DNA from: Methylophaga sp. UBA3192
GTDB lineage: Bacteria > Pseudomonadota > Gammaproteobacteria > Nitrosococcales > Methylophagaceae
Assembly (NCBI GenBank): GCA_002363955.1
Contig: DEXE01000003.1
Location: 661,060-725,059 of the forward strand
Direction: 5' to 3'
Length of the DNA: 64,000 nucleotides
The position numbers and the translations under genes are program-made. Under the pieces are notes generated by a model. That model did not search any database and was not told the origin of the DNA. It saw nothing but the letters and a program-made list of their open reading frames with translations. Below, piece after piece: positions 50,937-58,888 of the stretch. Numbering within the stretch: the first letter of the stretch is position 1; the number at the start of each line of letters is the position of its first letter.

Positions 50937-51980
50937 TTAATCGGAATCCTGTTCTGCTGTCAGCTTGGTTAATTTCCTGCGTAACAGGTTGGCGAACATA
51001 TTCAGTTTGGGTTTTTCGTCACTGGAGAAAGCAATTGGCCGGATATGTTGCATCGCATGGATACCAATTCTGGCCTGATAAAGACCCACGCCAAATCCCT
51101 GTGCCACGCTGCCGAGAATTTTGCCGCCTAGTCCGATACCCACCTGTTCAGAGAAAAAGCTGATGCCGGCCTGACTGGCATAACTGCCCAAGGCTATTTT
51201 GGCGACGCGAAGGTTTAAACGCCATTGAGCCAGACGATTTAATCTTACGCCATAAACGATATTTATCTGATTGATCATTTTCAGTGTTTTCCAAACCACC
51301 AGTAACGAATCTACTACAGCGAGCTGGCTGACGGCGATCAGTGCGGCACTGCTTATGCTGGTTCGTTCAATAATGCTGATGGCCTGTTTATCGAGCTGTT
51401 TATAAAAATCCTCACTGATACGATTGACCACTTCGCTATCATTCAGATAATCCGGCAGCCTTTTAATACTAGGCGTTAACATTTCAGCCTGGGGTTGGTC
51501 CTGATAGAATTTTTCCAGCGAATGCAGCCATTTTTTTGCATTGCCAGTATGTTGTTCATGCTTTAATCGTGCAGCCTCTTCCCGAATCAGATCTGCCTGT
51601 TTAAGGTGTTTCTGGTTTCGGCGGAACACCAGTAATTGCTGCATCACCAAGCCAGCCAGAAACAGTGCAAAAGCACTGAATGTTATTCCAAGTACTTTAC
51701 TTTGTTGCCACAGCATTTGAGCAAAATCAGCAATGTCCCACGCCAGCATAGTGATTAATACAATAAACAGCGTGATGATCAACCACTTTAAACCGCGGTT
51801 GCGCCGGGCTGGAATCAGCAAACTATCGTCAAAATCAAGCAATGGATCGGCTTCAACCGAATCGGGAAGTATCGTTTCGTTATTTTCAGCAATTACCTTG
51901 AAAAAAGTTTCGGTTTTATCCGAAGTGTGCGGTGCCTGTTGCTGGGGTCTGGATTTAAAATAATCGTCTGTGGAAGTCAT
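50937..51980 (-). CDS. ycjF: YcjF family membrane protein (TIGR01620, DUF697)
   Basis: A 347-residue protein with an acidic, disordered N-terminus, two membrane helices (LKWLIITLFIVLITMLAWDIA and VLGITFSAFALFLAGLVMQQLLV) and a DUF697 domain (ISSAALIAVSQLAVVDSLLVVWKTLKMINQINIVYGVRLN). It shares one base with the upstream ycjX gene. ycjX-ycjF is part of the psp membrane-stress regulon in enterobacteria; no pspA is present here. Molecular role unknown. Confidence 0.92.
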   Translation of the reverse strand: MTSTDDYFKSRPQQQAPHTSDKTETFFKVIAENNETILPDSVEADPLLDFDDSLLIPARRNRGLKWLIITLFIVLITMLAWDIADFAQMLWQQSKVLGITFSAFALFLAGLVMQQLLVFRRNQKHLKQADLIREEAARLKHEQHTGNAKKWLHSLEKFYQDQPQAEMLTPSIKRLPDYLNDSEVVNRISEDFYKQLDKQAISIIERTSISSAALIAVSQLAVVDSLLVVWKTLKMINQINIVYGVRLNRLAQWRLNLRVAKIALGSYASQAGISFFSEQVGIGLGGKILGSVAQGFGVGLYQARIGIHAMQHIRPIAFSSDEKPKLNMFANLLRRKLTKLTAEQDSD

Positions 51981-53395
51981 TAAAATTTATCTCCAATCAG
52001 ATCACGCAGCACTTTATCCATGCGGATATGCGCCAGACGGCCGCCAATCAACAAATCAGGATTTACAGGCGCTCTCAGAACAGGTGGATTCCATTGCGAT
52101 AATTGCTGCCATTGCGTTGCATCAGGCAGTTGATCCGGAATAGGCGGATGACGCAGTTCACCATATTGACCATCCAGCAATCGGGCTGTCAGGTGATCAC
52201 TGTGATCGTGGGTACTGCGAACAGCTGCAGCAATTTCGGTTTCAATTTCAATACGATTTCTGATCGATTGCGGGCAGATATGGCTGATGATTTCATCACA
52301 TAGCCGACGTAAGGATTCGTGCTGATTCATTAAAATCCGGTCTGGTTTAGATGCCAGAAACAGAATTTTCTCTACCTGAGGGCTGAACAGTCGATTAAGG
52401 AATGCATTATTACCAACACGATAGCAGTCTATAATTCGACTGAATGCGATCACCATATCGTCGAATTTTTCCTTGCCACCGCTTAATGCTTTTAATACGT
52501 CTATCAATACTACCTGTCGGTCTATGCCACGAAAAAATGTTTTGTAAAAAGGCTGAACAAACGCTTTAAGGTAGGTTTTATAACGTTGCTCCATGACTTT
52601 GTATAAAGAGTCATCGGTCGCTTTATTCAATTGTTGTTCTGAAAGCGTTTGCAGATTAAATAATGGGATAAACACCGGAAAGTCTCTGCTGTCAGACAAT
52701 AATGACCGTCCGGGTTGGATAAAGGTCAGCCCGGCTGTTTTACAGGTCACCAGAAAATTCCGGTAACGGACAAACAATTCATTAATCTGCTGCTCATCAA
52801 AGGTCGCGAGCGGATCCAGCGTATTCAATTCGGCTTCCAGATTTTCCGCCAGTCCGTGACGGATCCCTTTCGAACATAATGCGGCAGTGTCCAAACTCCA
52901 TTGACGATAATCCTGTTGCAACATGGCGATATCCAACAGCCACTCTCCGGGGTAATCACGCAACTCCAGGGTAAATCGCCGGGTCTCTCCGGTAAACGTG
53001 GGCAACATGGATTTTTTTTTGTATTCAATGACCAGACGACAGCCACTTATATGCGTTGTTGAGGGCGGCCAGAGTGGCGGATCATCAGCTAATGCCCGGA
53101 TGCCCTGCTGATAATCAAACAAAGGCAAATCATCCAACGCCTGTAACTCCACACCGAGTAAGCGTTCATCTCTGGCAGGCAGGAAACCACCTAAATGGGC
53201 ATGATTGGAATATTTAAGCTGGTGAATAAGACTGGTGATAAAAGTGGACTTGCCACTACCGCTGAAACCAGTAATGCCAATACTCAGGTGTTTATCCAGG
53301 CTGCGCGCGACCCATTTACTGGCTTGCTGATCTATTCCATCAATGGTTTTATTGAGCCGCAGGCCGAGTTTTTCAATCTTTGAGTTCATAGTCAT
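51980..53395 (-). CDS. ycjX: YcjX family ATP/GTP-binding protein (DUF463)
   Basis: A 471-residue P-loop protein. Walker A is GFSGSGKST at residues 43-51, followed by the family sequence LGGFLPARDERLLGVELQALDDLPLFDYQQGIRAL and RFTLELRDYPGEWLLDIAML, with a DxxG-like motif. VLIDVLKALSGGKEKFDDM and KILFLASKPDRILMNQHE are also typical. It is likely a stress-related cytoplasmic NTPase acting with YcjF at the membrane. First gene of the pair, one-base overlap. Confidence 0.93.
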   Translation of the reverse strand: MTMNSKIEKLGLRLNKTIDGIDQQASKWVARSLDKHLSIGITGFSGSGKSTFITSLIHQLKYSNHAHLGGFLPARDERLLGVELQALDDLPLFDYQQGIRALADDPPLWPPSTTHISGCRLVIEYKKKSMLPTFTGETRRFTLELRDYPGEWLLDIAMLQQDYRQWSLDTAALCSKGIRHGLAENLEAELNTLDPLATFDEQQINELFVRYRNFLVTCKTAGLTFIQPGRSLLSDSRDFPVFIPLFNLQTLSEQQLNKATDDSLYKVMEQRYKTYLKAFVQPFYKTFFRGIDRQVVLIDVLKALSGGKEKFDDMVIAFSRIIDCYRVGNNAFLNRLFSPQVEKILFLASKPDRILMNQHESLRRLCDEIISHICPQSIRNRIEIETEIAAAVRSTHDHSDHLTARLLDGQYGELRHPPIPDQLPDATQWQQLSQWNPPVLRAPVNPDLLIGGRLAHIRMDKVLRDLIGDKF

Positions 53396-53428
53396 CAGCT
53401 TACATCAGTCTTTAATGCTCTGTCTGAC

Positions 53429-55270
53429 TTAAGAAACAGACAACGAGGATGAGCGTTTATCATGGTACATATTGTTATCGGCATACAGAATCAGCCCATC
53501 GGCATCTTTACCATCATCCGGGTAACAAGCGATACCAATACTGGCACTAATCGTTAACATGATGCCTTCATTCAGTTCGTAAATAATCGATAAGTGCTGA
53601 CGAAGTTTGTCGGTGACTTGTCGGGCTTCTTCAATATTGCTGTGACTGAGAATAACAGCGAACTCATCACCTGCCAGTCTGGCGGCTGTGTCTGACTCGC
53701 GAATTGTTTCCCGAATACGTTGTGCCACCAGAATCAATAACAAGTCTCCATTCAGGTGGCCGTAAGTATCGTTGACCATTTTGAAATCATTCAGGTCAAT
53801 ATAAAGCAGACAAAATGATTGCTGATACCTTGCAGACTCAACAATGGCTTGATTCAGACGATCATAAAACAATACCCGATTGGGTAATTGCGTCAGACTG
53901 TCATGCGTGGCTTGCCATTGCAGCGCATTTTCGGATTTTTTACGCTCGGTAATATCAATGACCACGACCAGCATTCTGTCCTGATTGATCGGGGATGTTC
54001 GCGCCATGAAAAAATGTTGCTGGCCCGATATATTCAGCTCATATTCGTAATAATCACCTTCCCCGGTACCCAGGGTTTTTTGCAGCGCCAGTAATGTCCG
54101 TTGTGCCAGAAAGTCAGGTAAAGTCTGGCTGATATGCTTGTTGATGAAGTCTTGTTCCGGTATCAGCAATGGCACCCCATCACCTTGTTCAAAATCAATG
54201 ATGTTGCCATTTTTATCAATGGTAAACAGCAGATCAGGGATGGCTTTAATAATGGCCTGATTGCGCTGATAGCTCTGTTGAAGGGCGGCTTTACTTTCGA
54301 GAAGCTGTTGGTTGGTTTCCAGACGACGCCGGATTAACCAGGCAGAAGTGAGGATCAGCACAATTAATGAAAAAGCGGTCAGAGCACTGTTACGCAGATG
54401 CGAAAATCGGTAGTGAGCTATCAACTCATCTACTACGGCACGATTCTCACCAACAAATACGTGGAGCCGCCATTTAGGCAGTGTCTGGTATGCAAACTGA
54501 TAATTGCTGCTGCCGTGCTGGTAAATGCCTTCACCAGTTAAGGGCAGGTTGTCTGTTTCGGTGTGTTCTTTAACATAGTCCATTGTTTGTCCGGCCTCAA
54601 AATCCCGGAACGGTACACGGAATACTATTTCACCTTCTTCATGCACAATCGATGAAAACAATTGGGCATTCACACTGATCCCACTGAGTGCAAGTGAAAA
54701 GGTTTTAATATCGATAACAGCGGCAATCACACCCTGAAATTTGTCATCAGAATCATAAAGACCACGACTGATAACCATGACCGGATCTTCATGTCCACGT
54801 CCGGGCAACATGGGTTTTGAGGTGAAAACACTATCCGTTTTTAAAGCCTGATGTACTTTAAAATAGTCGCGCCCCGATAAATCCAGCTGGCTACTCTGAT
54901 GCTGGGGAAACCGTAACAAACCATCAGCATTAATATGCAATAAAGCCTGCATTTCAGGGTTGTTTCGGGAGTACTGCTCCAGCAGGTAGGTGTGGGGCTC
55001 TGGATGGTTTATAAAATCAGGATGCGAGCTGATCAGTTTCAGGGTTTGATCAATGGCTTCAAGTTTGGATTCCAGCAGCTGGGTCTGCATCAAAGCCAGC
55101 AATTGATTACGTTGAGCAATTTGTTGATTGGCCTGCGAAGAGTAAGCGGATAACTGTTGTTGATAATTGTTAAAAATAATCAGCAGCGTGAGGATAATCA
55201 CCGTTACAGTGTAAAGCCATAATTTGCCGTTAATCGGGGAACAGAATCTGAAAAGGGATCTATCGGACAT
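53429..55270 (-). CDS. Membrane diguanylate cyclase: Cache, PAS, GGDEF
   Basis: A 613-residue protein. After a first helix (LWLYTVTVIILTLLIIFN) a double-Cache sensor runs to about residue 290 (LDLSGRDYFKVHQALKTDSVFTSKPMLPGRGHEDPVMVISRGLYD is characteristic). A second helix near 297-313 is followed by a PAS domain (LQQSYQRNQAIIKAIPDLLFTIDKNGN) and the GGDEF domain. The active site reads AGDEF, a variant often still active, and the I-site RESD is five residues before it. Expected to make c-di-GMP in response to a small extracellular ligand. Divergent from the marR gene. Confidence 0.92.
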   Translation of the reverse strand: MSDRSLFRFCSPINGKLWLYTVTVIILTLLIIFNNYQQQLSAYSSQANQQIAQRNQLLALMQTQLLESKLEAIDQTLKLISSHPDFINHPEPHTYLLEQYSRNNPEMQALLHINADGLLRFPQHQSSQLDLSGRDYFKVHQALKTDSVFTSKPMLPGRGHEDPVMVISRGLYDSDDKFQGVIAAVIDIKTFSLALSGISVNAQLFSSIVHEEGEIVFRVPFRDFEAGQTMDYVKEHTETDNLPLTGEGIYQHGSSNYQFAYQTLPKWRLHVFVGENRAVVDELIAHYRFSHLRNSALTAFSLIVLILTSAWLIRRRLETNQQLLESKAALQQSYQRNQAIIKAIPDLLFTIDKNGNIIDFEQGDGVPLLIPEQDFINKHISQTLPDFLAQRTLLALQKTLGTGEGDYYEYELNISGQQHFFMARTSPINQDRMLVVVIDITERKKSENALQWQATHDSLTQLPNRVLFYDRLNQAIVESARYQQSFCLLYIDLNDFKMVNDTYGHLNGDLLLILVAQRIRETIRESDTAARLAGDEFAVILSHSNIEEARQVTDKLRQHLSIIYELNEGIMLTISASIGIACYPDDGKDADGLILYADNNMYHDKRSSSLSVS

Positions 55271-55430
55271 AGAACACCGTTTAAAGACTACATTGGCAAA
55301 TGACAGAAAATAAACGCCGATCAGTGAAGAATTTTTGATAGTTACAAAACAATTGTGCGATCCCGGTCAGCAATAGGGTGAATTTCTGGCTCAAATATAT
55401 CATTGAATTAAATAATGAATTAGCCTTGAC

Positions 55431-55450
55431 ATAGTTAGGTGGCTAACTAT
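55431..55450 (+). promoter_or_regulatory. Perfect palindrome covering the MarR gene translation start region
   Basis: ATAGTTAG and CTAACTAT are perfect inverted repeats separated by GTGG. This spacing and sequence suit a MarR-family dimer, so it is a likely autoregulatory operator. It also contains AGGTGG (55436-55441), which is the probable ribosome site for the ATG at 55451. TTGACA occurs at 55426-55431. Confidence 0.75.
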
Positions 55451-55987
55451 ATGCTTACTTACATGTTACAAGTTAAAGATATTCCCAACGCTGAGATATT
55501 GCAGAAGTTTGCGGATCGTTACCCGCAAACTGATATTAAAAGTGTGATGACTTTTTTGAATCTGCTGCGTGTAGGTTCAGATCTATCGCATGGACTGAAC
55601 AGCTATCTGGCTGGATATGACTTATTACAGGGTCGATGGTGGGTTTTGTTATTGCTTATGCGTGAGGATGATCTGAGTTCAACACCATCCTTGCTTGCTG
55701 AAAAAGCCGGTGTGTCGCGCGCTACGATGACGGGTTTGTTGGATGGTCTGTTACGCGAGAAATTAATCAGCCGGGTGCATGGCCGGCGGGACAGACGTCA
55801 GATTTTGATACGTTTGACAGCTAAGGGCCAGGCTAAACTTGATGAAGTGATGCCGGGGTATTATCAACGAGTCAATTTATTAATGCAGGCGCTGACCGAA
55901 ACTGAAGCGCTTAACCTGATGTCGTTATTGGAAAAGATATATCAACGACGGCATGTTTTTGAAGATGATCCTATCTTGAATAAATAA
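55451..55987 (+). CDS. MarR family transcriptional regulator
   Basis: About 178 residues with the winged helix-turn-helix LLAEKAGVSRATMTGLLDGLLREKLISRVHGRRDRRQILIRLTAKGQAKLDEV. An in-frame GTG at 55439 lies inside the palindromic operator; the ATG at 55451 with AGGTGG nine bases upstream is preferred. The residues before the wing, YDLLQGRWWVLLLLMREDD, are typical of the dimerisation helices. It is 17 bases before a lipoprotein gene that it may control. The ligand is unknown; phenolic or oxidant sensing is common in the family. Confidence 0.9.
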   Translation: MLTYMLQVKDIPNAEILQKFADRYPQTDIKSVMTFLNLLRVGSDLSHGLNSYLAGYDLLQGRWWVLLLLMREDDLSSTPSLLAEKAGVSRATMTGLLDGLLREKLISRVHGRRDRRQILIRLTAKGQAKLDEVMPGYYQRVNLLMQALTETEALNLMSLLEKIYQRRHVFEDDPILNK

Positions 55988-56004
55988 TCCACAAAGGAGT
56001 AACC

Positions 56005-56463
56005 ATGAAAATATTAAATCGTTTATTACCACTGAGCCTGCTTATCCTGACGGTAAGTGCGTGCAGTAATCCAACAGCTGATTATGATGCGCAGGAAGTT
56101 GTTAATTCTGCGAATGAGCAGTGGAATGCTGCTTTTAATGATAGCGATATTGACGCGTTAGTTGATCTCTATGCTTCACAAGCCACATTATCCCCTGGTG
56201 ACGGCAATGTACTAAACGGGCAGCAGGAAATCGCCGCATTGTTTCAGGGATTTTTTGACAATGGCTTGCACAACCATAAGATTACGACCATTGCCACTTA
56301 TTCTTCAGCAGGTCAGGTTAGTCAATTAGCTAACTGGTCTGCCGATGTCGAAGGTGAAGAGGGCGAAACTATGACATTTAATGGTGTTTTAATGACTGTC
56401 CTGCAGCAAAGTGATCAGGGCGAATGGGAAGTCGTTTCACATATCTGGAATATGGCTGAATAA
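56005..56463 (+). CDS. SnoaL/DUF4440-like (NTF2 fold) lipoprotein
   Basis: A 152-residue exported protein. The signal peptide ends VSAC (lipobox, Cys20). The remainder is an NTF2-like cone fold of the SgcJ/EcaC/DUF4440 kind: VVNSANEQWNAAFNDSDIDALVDLYASQATLSPGDG, then GQQEIAALFQGFFDNG and WEVVSHIWNMAE. AAAGGAG at 55993-55999 is a strong ribosome site. It is probably co-transcribed with the marR gene and followed by a terminator. Function unknown; such domains bind small hydrophobic molecules or act as isomerases. Confidence 0.85.
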   Translation: MKILNRLLPLSLLILTVSACSNPTADYDAQEVVNSANEQWNAAFNDSDIDALVDLYASQATLSPGDGNVLNGQQEIAALFQGFFDNGLHNHKITTIATYSSAGQVSQLANWSADVEGEEGETMTFNGVLMTVLQQSDQGEWEVVSHIWNMAE

Positions 56464-56490
56464 ATTAAGTTGTATTTCTCAGAAGAAAAG

Positions 56491-56519
56491 AGCCAGTCAT
56501 CATGTGACTGGCTTTTTTT
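56491..56519 (+). terminator. Intrinsic terminator after the NTF2-like lipoprotein gene
   Basis: AGCCAGTCA pairs with TGACTGGCT around a five-base loop, then a run of seven T. Confidence 0.92.
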
Positions 56520-56616
56520 ATGGCTATCAGTGATTCGTTTCAAAAATTTGCTTAAGCGATAAAAGCTATGCTAAAAACCTTAATAAATATATGGTTTTAG
56601 TATAAGGATTTTATTT

Positions 56617-58746
56617 GTGAGCGCCTTACTTAAACATCAAAGACACTCGCTATTGGAACTGCTGTTTGATCGGGTGCATGAAGGCATTATTATCACCAAT
56701 GCCGATAATATTATCGTGGATGTAAACGATACCCTATGCGAAATAACCGGTTACAGCAAGGACGAGCTCATTGGTCAGCAACCCAATCTGCTTAGCTCGG
56801 GTAAACAATCTAAAGCCTTTTACAGTGAAATGTGGCAAAGCCTGTCTGAAAACGGTTTCTGGCGCGGAGAGGTATGGAATCGAAAAAAAGATGGGTCGTT
56901 TTATGCCGAGATACTGACAATTCATCGTAGCATCGATCCGCTTAGCGGTGAATTGTTCCATCTTGGACTGGTTTCTGACATTACCATGCTCAAGCAGCAT
57001 CAGGCCGAGTTGGAACGTTTGGCACATTACGATGCGTTGACAGCTTTACCTAATCGCAATCTGCTGGCAGATCGGTTTGAACAGGCCATCGCCCACAGCA
57101 ACCGAACGCAGACTCTATTGGCCGTATGTTTCCTGGATCTTGATAATTTCAAACCGGTAAATGATGAACTCGGTCATAACGCCGGTGATGAATTATTGAT
57201 TGAAGTCGCACAACGTATCAGGACAATGCTACGGCAGGATGATACGGTATCGCGTTATGGTGGGGATGAATTTGTCATGCTGCTTGGCGAAATTAAAAAT
57301 CGCCAGGATTGTGAGCAATTACTGCACCGGTTAACCGACGAGTTGAGCCGGCCATATCAAATTGAAAATAAAACCATCCGCATCAGTGCCTCGATTGGCT
57401 ATACCGTTTATCCGTTTGATCAGGGCTCCATGCAGACCTTGATAGAGCATGCTGATCAAACCCTCTATAAAGCCAAGCTGGATGGTAAGAAAACTTTCCG
57501 TATGTACGAAACAGGTAATGAAGCCTGGCGGGATGAAAAAAACGAACAGTTATATGCTATCCGGCGTGCATTGACTGAGAACGAATTTCAATTATTCCTG
57601 CAGCCGAAAATCAATATGTGTAGCGGTGAGGTGATTGGCTTTGAAGCATTAATTCGCTGGCAACATCCGGATAACGGACTAATGTTCCCACAAGATTTTT
57701 TGCCATTAATCAATGGCACCTCACTGGAAATACAGTTAGGAGAATGGGTCATTCGGCAGGCTTTACACTATTTACAGCAATGGCAGGCCCAGTCAAAACC
57801 ATGGCATATCAGTATCAATCTGTCAGCTTATCATCTGGGGAGTAATGGATTTTTACAAAGACTTAATGAGATCATTGCTGAGTTTCCAACAGTGGATTTA
57901 CAGTACTTCCAGTTTGAAATTCTGGAAAGTCATGCATTGGATGATCTCAGCCTGATTGTTGATGTGGTCCGCCATTGCCGTGAAGAATTCAATATCAAAA
58001 CGGTGCTGGATGATTTTGGTACAGGTTACTCTTCCCTTAGCCATATCCGTACGCTACCAGTATCCGCTGTGAAAATTGATCAGACGTTTGTCCGCAATAT
58101 GCTGGCCGATGTCGATGATTGTAAAATTGTGGAAGGCGTGATTGCTTTGGCCAGATCTTTTGATTTGGAAGTTATCGCCGAAGGCGTCGAATCAGTGCGA
58201 CATGGGCAGATATTATTGTCCATGGGGTGCGAGCTTGCTCAGGGCTATGTGATTGCGAAACCGATGCCGGCTGCACACATTGCTGACTGGCAGCAGCAAT
58301 TTACATTGCCTGAGGATTGGCTCAGTTACCGCGATAGTCGGCAACATATTAAATGGACACAATTAAACTTGTTTTGTCTGTATTTACAATTGAGTCTGGA
58401 AAGTGTCGAGCTTCGTTTTGAAGCGGAGCTGGATGATGTGAACTTATGTCCAATTATCTCGATCAAACAATCTCACTGTGGTGTTTGGTTGGACCGAACT
58501 GAAAACCTCCAATTAATTGATATGGAAAGCCTGCAAATTCTGAAAGAAAAATACAGAAGCTTTCATCATCTGTTAACCATGACTCTCAAACTCTACCAGG
58601 CTGGGAAAAAACAAAGTGGCCTGCAAAACCTGCATTCACTCAGATCACGTTACCAAGACATCTATGAATATATTCAATCGATTATGAGCGCTTTTCAACC
58701 TGGTGAGATAACGGCTTCAAAATCTCAATATGCAACAAACCATTAG
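56617..58746 (+). CDS. PAS-GGDEF-EAL dual c-di-GMP enzyme with C-terminal extension
   Basis: A 709-residue cytoplasmic protein. A PAS domain (LLFDRVHEGIIITNADNIIVDVNDTLCEITGY) is followed by a GGDEF domain with intact GGDEF and I-site RQDD five residues earlier. The EAL domain also has intact motifs: EALIRW, SINLSAY, FEILES, LDDFGTGYSSL, VKIDQTFV, AEGVES and AQGYVIAKP. Residues about 565-709 form an extra domain I do not recognise (DSRQHIKWTQLNLFCLYLQLSLESVELRFEAELDDVNLC). A GTG start at 56617 is used, with AAGGA about ten bases upstream. The TAG stop lies at the start of a palindromic repeat, so the natural C-terminus may have been different. Confidence 0.93.
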   Translation: MSALLKHQRHSLLELLFDRVHEGIIITNADNIIVDVNDTLCEITGYSKDELIGQQPNLLSSGKQSKAFYSEMWQSLSENGFWRGEVWNRKKDGSFYAEILTIHRSIDPLSGELFHLGLVSDITMLKQHQAELERLAHYDALTALPNRNLLADRFEQAIAHSNRTQTLLAVCFLDLDNFKPVNDELGHNAGDELLIEVAQRIRTMLRQDDTVSRYGGDEFVMLLGEIKNRQDCEQLLHRLTDELSRPYQIENKTIRISASIGYTVYPFDQGSMQTLIEHADQTLYKAKLDGKKTFRMYETGNEAWRDEKNEQLYAIRRALTENEFQLFLQPKINMCSGEVIGFEALIRWQHPDNGLMFPQDFLPLINGTSLEIQLGEWVIRQALHYLQQWQAQSKPWHISINLSAYHLGSNGFLQRLNEIIAEFPTVDLQYFQFEILESHALDDLSLIVDVVRHCREEFNIKTVLDDFGTGYSSLSHIRTLPVSAVKIDQTFVRNMLADVDDCKIVEGVIALARSFDLEVIAEGVESVRHGQILLSMGCELAQGYVIAKPMPAAHIADWQQQFTLPEDWLSYRDSRQHIKWTQLNLFCLYLQLSLESVELRFEAELDDVNLCPIISIKQSHCGVWLDRTENLQLIDMESLQILKEKYRSFHHLLTMTLKLYQAGKKQSGLQNLHSLRSRYQDIYEYIQSIMSAFQPGEITASKSQYATNH

Positions 58747-58828
58747 AACTTGTTGATCTTTCATCTCCACCTTGTAAGACGGAAAAATAGCCGCCAGCAG
58801 TGGTGGATACGAAAGATAAATAAGCCCT
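58745..58828. mobile_element. MITE-like palindromic element, 84 bp, TA-ended
   Basis: The left arm starts at 58745, AGAACTTGTTGATCTTTCAT and then CTCCACC. The right arm, read on the minus strand from 58828, starts AGGGCTTATTTATCTTTCGT and then ATCCACC. They match at 21 of 27 positions and enclose a 30-base centre. Both ends are flanked by TA when the base outside is counted, in the manner of IS630/mariner-type target sites. No coding capacity. It provides the TAG stop of the preceding gene. Best preserved of the four copies in this window. Confidence 0.6.
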
Positions 58829-58888
58829 AGGATTATGTTTGCAGATTCTCTATGATTGAAAACTTTGTTTTATAACGAGCCGCCAGGA

